This document shows, piece by piece, positions 1-8,092 of a stretch of 64,000 nt of DNA; the first letter of the stretch is position 1, and every line of letters begins with the position of its first letter. Source of the stretch: Cryptosporangium sp044454545 (GTDB taxonomy: Bacteria; Actinomycetota; Actinomycetes; Mycobacteriales; Cryptosporangiaceae); contig NZ_JBITDV010000009.1 in assembly GCF_044454545.1 (NCBI RefSeq), positions 372,001 to 436,000 on the forward strand, written 5' to 3'. The notes under the pieces are model-generated. The model was not told where the DNA came from, did not search any database, and saw nothing but the letters and a program-made list of their open reading frames with translations. Made by a program: the position numbers and the translations under genes.

Positions 1-663
1 GACGCGATGGGGCTGGCCGCCACCGGCAGCCAGACCGTCGCGACCGACGGCGAATTGTTCGTGCCCGACGCTCGATTCAGCACGCCGGAGAAGCTGGCGG
101 CACGACTCGACCAACTCACCGGCCAGGGTCTCGGTCCCCGGCGGGGCGGAATCGTCCGCTCGCTGGTCGTCTGCACGGCGATCGCGCTGGGGATGGCCGA
201 CCAGGCCATGGAGGTGTTCCTCGCCGGGATCACCAAGCGCAGCATCCCGTACTCCCCGTACAAGACCCAGGTCGACGCCCCGATCACGCACCACGTCGTC
301 GGCCGTGCCCATGCCGAGTTGCGGGCGGCCGGACGAGTGGCCGACGCCGCGGTGGCCGAGCTGGATCGCCTCGACGCGGCCGGGGCGGAGCCCTCTGCCC
401 TGCAGTCCCTCGAACTGCACACGGATGCCGCCTACGTATGGGACACGTGCGCGGCGGCCGTGGAGACCCTCTTCCGTGCCTCGGGGGCCTCGGCGATCAT
501 GAAGCGGCAGCCGCTCCAGCTGATCGCCCGCAACTCCCGGGCCGGCAGCATGCACGGGGCGAACGGCATCAACACCTGGCTCGAGAACCTCGGACGCGAG
601 TTGTGCGGTGCCGAGGCGGGTGTTCTGTCCACCAGCGTCCTGGAGCGCGGCGGCCGTGGCTGA
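1..663 (+). CDS. Group D flavin-dependent monooxygenase, oxygenase component (5' end outside window)
   Basis: The frame is open from the first base, so only about the last 220 residues are present. They form the helical C-terminal domain of the acyl-CoA-dehydrogenase-like (HpaB2/HsaA/DszC) flavin monooxygenases: a substrate-binding beta segment (residues 1-40), then a four-helix bundle. Near the end come the RNSRAGSMHG segment and the INTWLENLGREL helix typical of the family. Such enzymes use reduced flavin from a partner reductase to hydroxylate phenols or aromatic acids. The next gene is a flavin reductase and overlaps this one by 8 bases, so the two probably form a two-component monooxygenase. 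The substrate cannot be read from this fragment. Confidence 0.8.
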   Translation, partial: DAMGLAATGSQTVATDGELFVPDARFSTPEKLAARLDQLTGQGLGPRRGGIVRSLVVCTAIALGMADQAMEVFLAGITKRSIPYSPYKTQVDAPITHHVVGRAHAELRAAGRVADAAVAELDRLDAAGAEPSALQSLELHTDAAYVWDTCAAAVETLFRASGASAIMKRQPLQLIARNSRAGSMHGANGINTWLENLGRELCGAEAGVLSTSVLERGGRG

Positions 664-1846
664 CCCGCGCGACCCGCAGCACTTCCGGAAGGTTCTCGGG
701 CACTTCCCCACCGGCGTCGCGGCCGTGACCTCGATCGGTGAGGACGGGGGACCGATGGGCATGATCGTCGGATCGTTCACGTCGGTCTCGCTCGATCCGC
801 CTCTGGTGGCGTTCCTGCCCGCGAAGCAGTCGAGCACCGCGCCCCGGATCGTCGGATCGGGTCGCTTCCTCGTGAACGTCCTGGGTGCCCATCAGGAGCT
901 GGTTTGCCGAACCTTCACCACCGCGGGTGACCGTAAGTTCGAGTTCGTCCGCTGGACCCGATCGCCGGGCGGATTGCCGCTGGTGGACGATGCTCTCGCC
1001 TGGATCGAGTGCGACGTCGAGGCGGTCCACGAGGCGGGGGATCACGACATCGTGGTGGGCCGGGTCCGGGCGCTGGACGCCGGGGGATCGGCACCACCAC
1101 TGGTCTTCTTCCAGGGCGGCTACGGCCGGTTCGCCTCGTTGAGCCTGGCTGCCGTCGGCGAGCCCGATCTCGTCGACCAGCTCCGGTTGGTCGACGTCGC
1201 CCGGCCGTTCATGGAGGAGCTCGCCGCTCTGACCGAGGTCGAGTGCCTGGCCTCCAGCGCGATCGGGGAGGAGAGCGTCCTTCTCGCCACCGCGGGCACG
1301 CCGGTGGACGGCCGGAGGTACAGCCGCGTCGGGCAACGCCTGCCGCTCGATCCACCGCTGGGTGCCGCGCTGGTGGCGTGGTCGACGGCCGCGTCGTCGG
1401 CCTGGAAAGCGCGGGCGAACGCGGGCAGCGGCCCGGATCGGGCCGACGAGCTCGATCAGCTGCTCGCCCGCGTGCGGAGCCGGGGTTGGTCGGTGACCAC
1501 CTGGAGCGACGACCTGCGCGCCTTGGAGACCACGGTCGACGACACGCTTCGCCACGGGGTGACACCGCGGGCCCGGTGTACCGTCCGGGAACTCGTCGGT
1601 CAGCTCACGACCGAGCACGAGCCGGCCGATCTCGACGGTCTCGGTCGCGAGCATCGCCTCCGCAGCGTCACGATGCCGGTCAGGGACGGCCGCGACGAGG
1701 TCGTCCTCCAACTCACCCTGCGGCTTCCGTCCGGCACGGGACCGGCCGACCTCGGCCGTTTCCTCGTCCCGCTCCGCCGGACCGCCGAGCGTGTCTCCGA
1801 GGCACTGGCCTCCTCCCTCACGATCGATCCGGGGACGGCTCGCTAG
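656..1846 (+). CDS. Flavin reductase fused to an IclR-type effector domain
   Basis: A GTG at 656 overlapping the upstream stop gives 396 residues; the frame extends back to 608 but those codons lie inside the monooxygenase. Residues 1-165 are an FMN-binding split-barrel flavin reductase (HpaC/HsaB type: HFPTGVAAVTS, GMIVGSFTSVSLDPPLV, RFLVNVL, FFQGGYG), which would supply FMNH2 or FADH2 to the upstream oxygenase. From about residue 175 the chain continues as an IclR effector-binding domain without the DNA-binding half: a ligand-pocket strand with ATAGT, a GQRLPLDPPLGAALVAW helix and an SRGWSV strand. A free-standing reductase is about 165-190 residues, so the extra domain is a real fusion. 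Its role is inferred: an aromatic ligand may bind it and modulate reductase activity. Confidence 0.85.
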   Translation: MADPRDPQHFRKVLGHFPTGVAAVTSIGEDGGPMGMIVGSFTSVSLDPPLVAFLPAKQSSTAPRIVGSGRFLVNVLGAHQELVCRTFTTAGDRKFEFVRWTRSPGGLPLVDDALAWIECDVEAVHEAGDHDIVVGRVRALDAGGSAPPLVFFQGGYGRFASLSLAAVGEPDLVDQLRLVDVARPFMEELAALTEVECLASSAIGEESVLLATAGTPVDGRRYSRVGQRLPLDPPLGAALVAWSTAASSAWKARANAGSGPDRADELDQLLARVRSRGWSVTTWSDDLRALETTVDDTLRHGVTPRARCTVRELVGQLTTEHEPADLDGLGREHRLRSVTMPVRDGRDEVVLQLTLRLPSGTGPADLGRFLVPLRRTAERVSEALASSLTIDPGTAR

Positions 1847-1887
1847 CCTCTGCTGGGGGACCGTCGGCGACGAACCACGAGGATGGG

Positions 1888-2472
1888 ATGAGTACGAAGA
1901 GGCGGCACGGTGCGGAGCTGGAGACGGCGATCCACGCGGCTGTCCTCGACGAGCTCGGCGAGCGGGGCTACGCGGCGCTCACCTACGACGGGGTCGCGGC
2001 GCGGGCCGGCACCAGCCGGCCGGTGCTGTACCGCCGGTGGGCGACCAAGGCCGAGATGGTGCTGACGGCCGTGGTCGCCGACCGGGCCGAGGTGATCGTC
2101 TCGCCGGACACCGGACGACTCGCCACGGACCTGTACGCGATCCTCGCCTCGATGCGCGAGAACTTCGTCACCCCGGTGCGTTCCACGATGCTCGGGCTGC
2201 TCGCCGACCTCGACGCGGACGCGGCGGAGTCCGTGCGTGTCCTGCTTTCCCGATGGGGCGCCGACCTGGTCGGCCCGGTGGTCGCGCGAGCCCGCGCTCG
2301 TGGCGAGATCGGGTCGGCGCCGGTGCCGCGGGAGGTGCTCGGCCTGCCGTTCGACCTGGCCCGGCACGAGCTGACCTTCCGGGGCGCACTCCCGGAGGAG
2401 CGGATCGGCGTCATCGTCAGCGTCCTCGTGGTTCCGCTGATCGAGCTCTACGCCGGCTCGGCCGAAGACTGA
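1888..2472 (+). CDS. TetR-family transcriptional regulator
   Basis: A 194-residue TetR repressor starting at ATG 1888; upstream in-frame codons are a shadow inside the reductase gene. The N-terminal helix-turn-helix lies at about residues 10-58, with the diagnostic LTYDGVAARAGTSRPVLYRRW segment in which the recognition helix is followed by the W-x-K pair. The C-terminal all-helical half is the ligand and dimer domain. It sits 41 bases after the reductase-IclR gene and 93 bases before the hydroxylase operon, so it probably controls one or both. No clear palindrome was recognised in the 2473-2565 gap. Confidence 0.88.
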   Translation: MSTKRRHGAELETAIHAAVLDELGERGYAALTYDGVAARAGTSRPVLYRRWATKAEMVLTAVVADRAEVIVSPDTGRLATDLYAILASMRENFVTPVRSTMLGLLADLDADAAESVRVLLSRWGADLVGPVVARARARGEIGSAPVPREVLGLPFDLARHELTFRGALPEERIGVIVSVLVVPLIELYAGSAED

Positions 2473-2565
2473 GATCCGGCGGCACTCGGGCCGCCCGCGC
2501 CTTGACGGGCCTCGCGTTGTCCCAATAACCTGCCGAAACATACGGGTATTTTAGGAGAGGCAGAA

Positions 2566-4197
2566 ATGGCCACACAGAGCTCGGACGTCGATTGCCTCGT
2601 CGTCGGGGCCGGCCCGGTCGGGCTGCTCTCGGCGTTGCTGCTGGGTCGAGCCGGCTGGAGCGTCGTCATCGTCGAACGCCGGCCGGCCCGCTACCCGCGG
2701 CCCCGGGCCTGCACGATCGACCACGAGGCGCTCCGGATCCTGCAGGGCGCCGGAGTGATGGCTCGATACGCCGACCTCTTCGAGCCGTCCCGCGGGGATC
2801 GAGGCGGGTACCAGCTCCGCAACGCCCAGGGCGAACTCCTGCGCGCCATCAACTGGAACCGGACGGCCGAGTCGGGCTGGGCGAACACGAACGGCTTCCA
2901 CCAGCCCGACCTGGAGGCCGCGCTCGAGGAACTCGTCGGCGCGCTTCCCACGGTTCACCTGAGTCGCGGCTGGACGGTCACCGACCTCGTCGAGAGCGAC
3001 GCCCGCGTGGACGTCCGTATGGTGGCGATCGAGGACGAGTCGCGGAGCCGTACCGTGCACGCGCGGTGGGTCGTCGCCGCGGACGGAGCCAACAGCACGG
3101 TGCGTGACCGGCTGGGCATCGCCGGCGTCGACTCGGGGTTCGAGGCCGACTGGCTCGTGGTCGACTATCGCCCGATCGTCGATCGTCCGTGGGACGCGTT
3201 CGTCACCCAGTACTGCGACCCGGTCCAGCCGGCGACCGCGGTCAAGAGCGGGCCGGGTCGCCGGCGCTTCGAATTCATGCGGCCGGCCGGCATGAGCGTC
3301 GACGAGCTCGGCCGGACCGAGACCGCCTGGCGGCTGCTGGCCCGGTGGGGGATCACGGCGGCGAATGCTCACCTGGAGCGGCACGCCGTCTACACGTTCC
3401 GGGGCCGGTCGGCATCGCGGTGGAGGGTCGGCCGGATCTTTCTGGCCGGCGACGCCGCCCATCTGATGCCGCCGTTCCTCGGCCAGGGGCTGTGCGCCGG
3501 GCTGCGGGACGCTCAGGCGCTGACCTGGCGACTGCGGTTGGTGCAACGAGGCCTGGCCGGCAGCGGCGTGCTGGACACCTACACGCCGGAACGGTCCGCC
3601 CACGTGCAGGAGATCATCGGCGAAGCGGTCGCCGTCGGCCGGATCGTCTGCGAGACCGATCCGGTCCGGGCGGCCATCCGGGACGCGGCGATGAAGGCGG
3701 AGCTCGCCGACCCCGAACGCCTGACCGTCGAACCGCCGCACCCGCGACTGGGCCGCCCTGCCCTGACCGTTCCGAGTGACGGCGCTGACGGGCGGCTCTC
3801 GGTTCAGGGGCGGGTCGCCGTCGGCGGACGGGTCGGACTGTTCGACGATCTCGTCGGTGGCGACTGGCAGCTGATGGGCTGGGAGGTCGATCCGGCTGCC
3901 GTGCTCCGCCGGACCGACCTCGACTGGTTCGCCGGGCTGGGCGGCACGGTGAGCACCGTGAGCACCGTGAGTGCGGTGAGCACGGTCGGTGACGGCCGGC
4001 GCCCCGGTGCGGCGGTCGACGTCGACGGGACCTATCAACGCTGGTTCGCCGACCACGCCTGCCAGATCGTGCTCAGCCGTCCCGACTTCTACGTCTTCGG
4101 CACCGGCTCCGTGCAGCGGGCCGCCGGCCTCGTCTCCGGGCTCCGCGCCCTCCTCTCGCCCTCGACCTCCTTCCGACAGGACTCCGTGGCCTCATGA
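2566..4197 (+). CDS. FAD-dependent aromatic hydroxylase (MhpA/PheA-like class A monooxygenase)
   Basis: This 543-residue protein starts at ATG 2566 after an AGGAGAG ribosome site. Class A flavoprotein monooxygenase motifs are in order: dinucleotide fold VVGAGPVGLLSA near residue 12, a DG segment (VVAADGANSTVRDRLG) near residue 173, and the second FAD motif with GDAAHLMPPFLGQG near residue 300. The C-terminal thioredoxin-like domain typical of MhpA-type phenol and 3-hydroxyphenylpropionate hydroxylases follows. It would use NAD(P)H and O2 to add a hydroxyl to an aromatic ring. The stop overlaps the next start (ATGA), so it heads an operon with the DUF3500 and FAH-family genes. Residues around 462-473 are low-complexity (VST repeats) and encoded by a 9-base tandem repeat. 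Confidence 0.85.
   Translation: MATQSSDVDCLVVGAGPVGLLSALLLGRAGWSVVIVERRPARYPRPRACTIDHEALRILQGAGVMARYADLFEPSRGDRGGYQLRNAQGELLRAINWNRTAESGWANTNGFHQPDLEAALEELVGALPTVHLSRGWTVTDLVESDARVDVRMVAIEDESRSRTVHARWVVAADGANSTVRDRLGIAGVDSGFEADWLVVDYRPIVDRPWDAFVTQYCDPVQPATAVKSGPGRRRFEFMRPAGMSVDELGRTETAWRLLARWGITAANAHLERHAVYTFRGRSASRWRVGRIFLAGDAAHLMPPFLGQGLCAGLRDAQALTWRLRLVQRGLAGSGVLDTYTPERSAHVQEIIGEAVAVGRIVCETDPVRAAIRDAAMKAELADPERLTVEPPHPRLGRPALTVPSDGADGRLSVQGRVAVGGRVGLFDDLVGGDWQLMGWEVDPAAVLRRTDLDWFAGLGGTVSTVSTVSAVSTVGDGRRPGAAVDVDGTYQRWFADHACQIVLSRPDFYVFGTGSVQRAAGLVSGLRALLSPSTSFRQDSVAS
3949..3984 (+). repeat. 9-base tandem repeat inside the hydroxylase gene
   Basis: Four head-to-tail copies of GTGAGCACC or close variants (3949, 3958, 3967, 3976) encode V-S-T/V-S-A units in the linker before the C-terminal domain. 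The copies are in frame, so expansion or contraction would only change linker length. Confidence 0.85.
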
Positions 4198-5354
4198 CCA
4201 TGCGCATCACACGACTCGCGGACGCCTCGAACGGAGCAGCAGCCATGAGCAGCGAATCGTCGCTGGTGCACGCCCCGGCACATCGTCCGGTGCCCGGTGA
4301 CTTCAATACGACCCTGGTCACGTTCGCGGCGATGGCCCTCTGCGACCACTTCGACGCCGGCCAACGCCTCCGGGCCGTGGTGCCGCTCGGCGACGCCAAC
4401 CGGACGCACTGGAACTTCCTGCCCGAGTCGGGGCGGAGGGGCGTCGCGCTCCGGGACATGAACGACGTGCAGCGCTACCTCACCCATCGGCTCATCGCCC
4501 AGTGCCTCTCGGTCTCCGGTTATGCCCAGGTCGTCCAGGTGATGTCGCTCGAACACGTGCTGCGTGAGCTGAACGCGCCGGTCTTCGGGCACGTCGCGGC
4601 GCACTTCCGGGATCCGGAGGGATACTTCCTCACGTTCTTCGACCAGCCGCAGCCCGACAGCGACTGGGGATGGCGTCTGGTCGGGCACCACCTCTCGTTG
4701 AACTTCACGGTCGCCGGTCAGGACCTGATCGCCGCCACCCCGCTGCTTCTCGGAGCCGAGCCCGGGCGGCTCGGACCGTTCCGGATCCTCGGTCACGAGG
4801 AGGATCTGGGGTTCGCCGTGCTGAAGTGTCTCGACGGGGCCCAGGCCGCCACCGCGACGATCCACCCGACTCCGCCGCCCGACTTCGCGAGCCGGTGCGT
4901 CCCCGTCCTGGGCGACGAGGAGTGGCCGGACGTCCACGGCGTCGGTCGTCGTGACGCCGGCATCACCGACGTCGACCGGAAAGCCCTGCGCTGGGTCAGA
5001 GGAACGCCGCGAGGGCTCGCCCGAGCGCGGATGGGCGCCGGCCAGCAGCAGGCGTTCGATCACCTGGTGGAGGCGTTCGTCGCACGGCTGAAGCCCGAAC
5101 AGGCCGGCCGTGAGATGGATCGGATCCGGTCGGCCGGTCACGACGACCTGCACTTCGTCTGGGCGGGATCGCATCGCCCGGACGAACCCCACTACTTCCG
5201 CGTCGAAGGTCCCGTGACCCTGATCGAGTTCGACAACACCGAGGACGGCGCCAATCACGTCCACTGCGTGTGGCGCGACCCCGCGAACGACTTCGGCGCG
5301 GACATCCTCGCCCGGCACCGGGCCGCGCAGCACGAGAGCGTGGAACTGTCGTGA
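4194..5354 (+). CDS. DUF3500-family protein of unknown function
   Basis: A 386-residue protein translationally coupled to the hydroxylase (ATGA overlap); in-frame ATGs at 4200 and 4245 are possible alternative starts, and the second would remove a poorly conserved leader. Family marks are the early HWNF tetrad, a G-HHLSLNFTV strand about residue 165, and the C-terminal YFRVEGPVTLIEFDNT-NHVH-VWRDPANDFG block with clustered His and Asp residues that could bind a metal. DUF3500 proteins have no established reaction that I know of. Position between an aromatic hydroxylase and an FAH-family hydrolase suggests a step in ring-cleavage catabolism, but this is inference. Confidence 0.75.
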   Translation: MTMRITRLADASNGAAAMSSESSLVHAPAHRPVPGDFNTTLVTFAAMALCDHFDAGQRLRAVVPLGDANRTHWNFLPESGRRGVALRDMNDVQRYLTHRLIAQCLSVSGYAQVVQVMSLEHVLRELNAPVFGHVAAHFRDPEGYFLTFFDQPQPDSDWGWRLVGHHLSLNFTVAGQDLIAATPLLLGAEPGRLGPFRILGHEEDLGFAVLKCLDGAQAATATIHPTPPPDFASRCVPVLGDEEWPDVHGVGRRDAGITDVDRKALRWVRGTPRGLARARMGAGQQQAFDHLVEAFVARLKPEQAGREMDRIRSAGHDDLHFVWAGSHRPDEPHYFRVEGPVTLIEFDNTEDGANHVHCVWRDPANDFGADILARHRAAQHESVELS

Positions 5355-6211
5355 CGCGCGTCGTCGGGGTGCGGCACACGGACGGATCGACGCTGGTCGG
5401 CCGCCTGAACGATGCGGGTACCGAGGTGGAGGTGGTGGCGGGCCTCGACGAGTTCTGGGCCGATCCGGAGGCGATGCTGGAACGGGCGCCGACCGGCCCG
5501 ACGCTGGCCGTCGGCGCGGCGAGGCTGGTCCCGCCGGTGTTGCCCGGTGCTCGGGTGGTCTGCATCGGACTCAACTATCTCGAGCACGTCGCCGAGGGCT
5601 CCTACGCCGACGAGGCGCTCCCGCCGTACCCCACGCTGTTCGCCCGCTGGCCGGCGTCACTCACCGTCGGCGGGGCCGGTGTGCCGGTTCCGGGGGACGA
5701 GGACGGCTTGGACTGGGAGGGCGAGGTCGTCGCCTGGGTCGGCCGGACACTCCTCGACGCGGACCCCGACGAGGCACTGGCCGCCGTCGTCGGGTACTCC
5801 ACGTTCAACGACCTCACCGCCCGACGCGCCCAGAAGCTCACGTCGCAGTGGATCCTGGGCAAGAACGCGGACCGTTCGGGGCCGCTCGGGCCGATGGTGC
5901 CGGCGAAGGAGATCGGCGACCTGCGCGACGGACTGCGCATCCGGACCCGCGTCAACGGGGAGGTCGTCCAGGACGCGACCACCGACCAGATGGCCTACAC
6001 CGTCGGCGACACGCTTTCCCTCATCTCCCGTACGCTGACGCTCCGGCCCGGCGACCTGCTGGCCACCGGCACGCCCGCCGGCGTCGGGTACGCACGGACG
6101 CCTCCGTGGCTGCTCCAGCCGGGTGACGTCGTCGAGGTCGAAGTGGACGGTCTCGGCGTGCTGAGCACCCCGATCGTCGAACACTCACGGCGAGCCGAGC
6201 TGGCTCGCTGA
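5351..6211 (+). CDS. Fumarylacetoacetate hydrolase (FAH) family enzyme
   Basis: Start is the GTG at 5351, which overlaps the stop of the DUF3500 gene (GTGA); 286 residues. The FAH fold is clear from about residue 60: IGLNYLEHV, YPTLFARWPASLTV, the metal ligand segment DWEGEVVAWVG (the acidic E-x-E type pattern), GYSTFNDLTARRAQ, GKNADRSGPLGPMV, and the C-terminal GDLLATGTPAGVGYAR. These enzymes hydrolyse or decarboxylate diketo acids such as fumarylpyruvate and acylpyruvates from aromatic ring cleavage, using Mg2+ or Mn2+. As third gene of the hydroxylase operon it probably acts late in the same route. Confidence 0.88.
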   Translation: MTRVVGVRHTDGSTLVGRLNDAGTEVEVVAGLDEFWADPEAMLERAPTGPTLAVGAARLVPPVLPGARVVCIGLNYLEHVAEGSYADEALPPYPTLFARWPASLTVGGAGVPVPGDEDGLDWEGEVVAWVGRTLLDADPDEALAAVVGYSTFNDLTARRAQKLTSQWILGKNADRSGPLGPMVPAKEIGDLRDGLRIRTRVNGEVVQDATTDQMAYTVGDTLSLISRTLTLRPGDLLATGTPAGVGYARTPPWLLQPGDVVEVEVDGLGVLSTPIVEHSRRAELAR

Positions 6212-6245
6212 CGCCGCCGACCGGGCTGCCGGTACCGCGGAACGG

Positions 6246-6945
6246 TCAGAGTCCGAGCAGGCGTTCGGCGTTGCCGGAGGCGATCTTCACGCGGTCGGCG
6301 GGGCTCATCGGTGCGCGTTTCAGGAAGTCGACGGCCTGCTCCGTCACCGAGAACGGATAGTCGACCGAGAACATGAGGCGATCGACGCCGAATACCGTGA
6401 TCGCGCAGGACAACGGCGCCGCACTGGTATATCCGGAAGTCGTGAGATGAAGATTCCGCCGAGCGGTGTCGGCCACCGAAAGGGCGTGGCCACGCAGTAT
6501 CGGGGAGAGCAAGTCGTCTGCCCTGGCCAGCGAGAACGGAATCCCCTCGCCCATGTGCCCCACGATCACCTGGAGCGCGGGAAAGCGCTCGAACACTCCA
6601 TTGGCGATCATCCGGAGAATGTGCATGCCGCACTCGGCGTGCCAACCCCACGCTCCGGTCGAGAGCAGGGTGGCGACGGCCGGCTCGAGTCCGCTGAAGT
6701 ACGCCTCACGGACGGCGGGCGGCGGCGGTGCCGGGTGCAGGTAGACGGGCACCCCGAGCCCCTCGGCACACTCCAGAACCTGCTGGTAGGACGGGTCGTC
6801 GAGGAACTTGCCGCGAGTCTGGCCGTGGATCATCGCCCCGACGAAGCCGAGGTCCTCGATCGCGCGCCGGAACTCCACGACCGCGGCCGCGGGATCGGCC
6901 AACGGCAGGGTGGCGAACGCCTTGAAACGATCGGCGACGTCCTGG
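6246..6945 (-). pseudogene. Truncated amidohydrolase (gamma-resorcylate decarboxylase-like), N-terminal half missing
   Basis: The minus-strand protein from about 6932 downward matches the C-terminal part of the amidohydrolase-2 decarboxylases: DRFKAFATLPLADPAAAV, GFVGAMIHG, then YLHPAPPPP, GWGWHAE-like metal-site helix, the conserved GHMGEGIPFSLAR, and SVDYPFS with the catalytic Asp near the end. The N-terminal HxH metal-binding half of about 100 residues is absent. The frame runs open to 7262, but that extension is the antisense shadow of another gene. Loss of the first metal ligands should inactivate it. The family decarboxylates hydroxybenzoates, in keeping with the neighbouring aromatic genes. 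Confidence 0.75.
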
Positions 6946-7283
6946 TCCGCAAGCTCGGTTACAACGCGGCCACCGGCAGCAATCTCCTCGGCGAACTCGA
7001 GAGCCGCGGTTTCGACACCGCGATCGTCGGTGGACTGACCACCCCGATCTGCGTCGGGACCACCGTCGACGGGTTGAAGTCGGCCGGCATCCGGGTCGCG
7101 GTGCTGTCCGACGCCACCGCGTCGCAGCCGATCGGCGAGTACTCGGCCGAGCTTTCGCACGAGTTCTCGATCGCACGGATCGGCTACCTGATCGGGCAGG
7201 TGACGACCACCGACGAGGTGATCAGGAGCGTGGCGGACGCCAACGAAGGACCGATGGGGCACCGCCCGGCCCGTTCGACGTGA
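6945..7283 (+). pseudogene. Truncated isochorismatase-family cysteine hydrolase, N-terminal half missing
   Basis: From about 6945 the plus strand encodes the C-terminal half of an isochorismatase/nicotinamidase-type hydrolase: VRKLGYNAATGSNLL, then GFDTAIVGGLTTPICVGTTVDG carrying the catalytic Cys, then IRVAVLSDATAS and a terminal helix with TTDEVI. The first half, with the catalytic Asp, is missing. Upstream codons to 6447 are in frame but are only the antisense of the amidohydrolase fragment. The two headless fragments face away from their joint, so a deletion or inversion fused the interiors of two formerly separate genes at about 6935-6960. Confidence 0.7.
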
Positions 7284-7290
7284 GGCCGGG

Positions 7291-8028
7291 TCAGGCCGAC
7301 CGGAGTTCCGTGCTCTCGTCGGAGCCCGTGCCGTGGTGCTTCGCCACCGCGACCTTCACCGCGTGCTCGTCGCGGCTCCGAATGGCCTCTACCAACTCCT
7401 CGTGCACGGCGAGCCGGTCGGCCAGGTAGGTGGGTGGAGTCGACCGGGTCTCGGAGTCTGCGCGCACCGAGAGCTCGGCGATGCATTTGACCGTGCCGAG
7501 GTAGACCGCGCGTGCGAGCTGGTTGGGGGTGATCGCCGCGATGCGCTCGTGCAGCGACCAGTTCGCCCGGAGGAAGCGCTCGAGGTCATCGCTCCCGCGT
7601 CGCATCACCTCGAGGCAGATCTCCAGCTCGTGGAGATCCTGGTCGCTCCGATGCTGGGCGGCGCCCCAGACGACGAGCTCCTCCAGGGCGTCACGAACGG
7701 CGAGGGCGTCGGCCACCGTGGCGTCGCCTTGCGGAACGGTCAGCAGAGTCTGACGCAGACGGACGACCGGGCTCCCGTGGGCGACGAAAAGCCCTCCGCC
7801 GCGCCCGGGACGTACGACGACGCTTCCCCGCTCGCTCAACAGCCGAGCGGTTTCACCGATGGTCGCGCGGCCGAAGCCGGTCTGCGCGCGAAGCTCCTCC
7901 ATCGTGGCGATCCGGTCACCCGATTGCAGGCCGCGTTCGCCGATGAGGCCTTCGATCTCGGTAGCGAGGTGCTGCGCGAGGCCAGGCGGCCGGCCGGTAA
8001 CCATGCGAACGATAATACTGCTTGGCAT
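7291..8028 (-). CDS. GntR-family regulator, FadR (FCD) subfamily
   Basis: A 245-residue GntR regulator. The winged helix is at about residues 15-80 (LQSGDRIATMEELRAQTGFGRATIGETARLLSERG, then the VRPGRGGGLFVA wing); the C-terminal FCD domain from about residue 95 carries the D-x-x-x-R (VRDALEELVV) and H-x-x-x-x-A metal- and ligand-site helices. An ATG at 8004 is an alternative start. It ends 8 bases from the isochorismatase fragment and may have controlled the genes lost there. No operator was recognised in its 65-base upstream gap. Confidence 0.85.
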   Translation of the reverse strand: MPSSIIVRMVTGRPPGLAQHLATEIEGLIGERGLQSGDRIATMEELRAQTGFGRATIGETARLLSERGSVVVRPGRGGGLFVAHGSPVVRLRQTLLTVPQGDATVADALAVRDALEELVVWGAAQHRSDQDLHELEICLEVMRRGSDDLERFLRANWSLHERIAAITPNQLARAVYLGTVKCIAELSVRADSETRSTPPTYLADRLAVHEELVEAIRSRDEHAVKVAVAKHHGTGSDESTELRSA

Positions 8029-8092
8029 CTTTACTGCTCGGGTGGACGCAATGCCGAGCTGCGAGCTCTCACCGTCGGTCGCGGCCGGAGGC

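Noticed and set aside
1009..1887. Long N-terminal extension of the TetR gene
   Set aside because: Lies inside the reductase-IclR gene and is Arg/Gly-rich shadow; TetR homology begins just after ATG 1888.
6447..7283. Full-length plus-strand 278-residue protein
   Set aside because: Only the part after about 6945 resembles isochorismatase; the first 165 codons are antisense to the amidohydrolase fragment.
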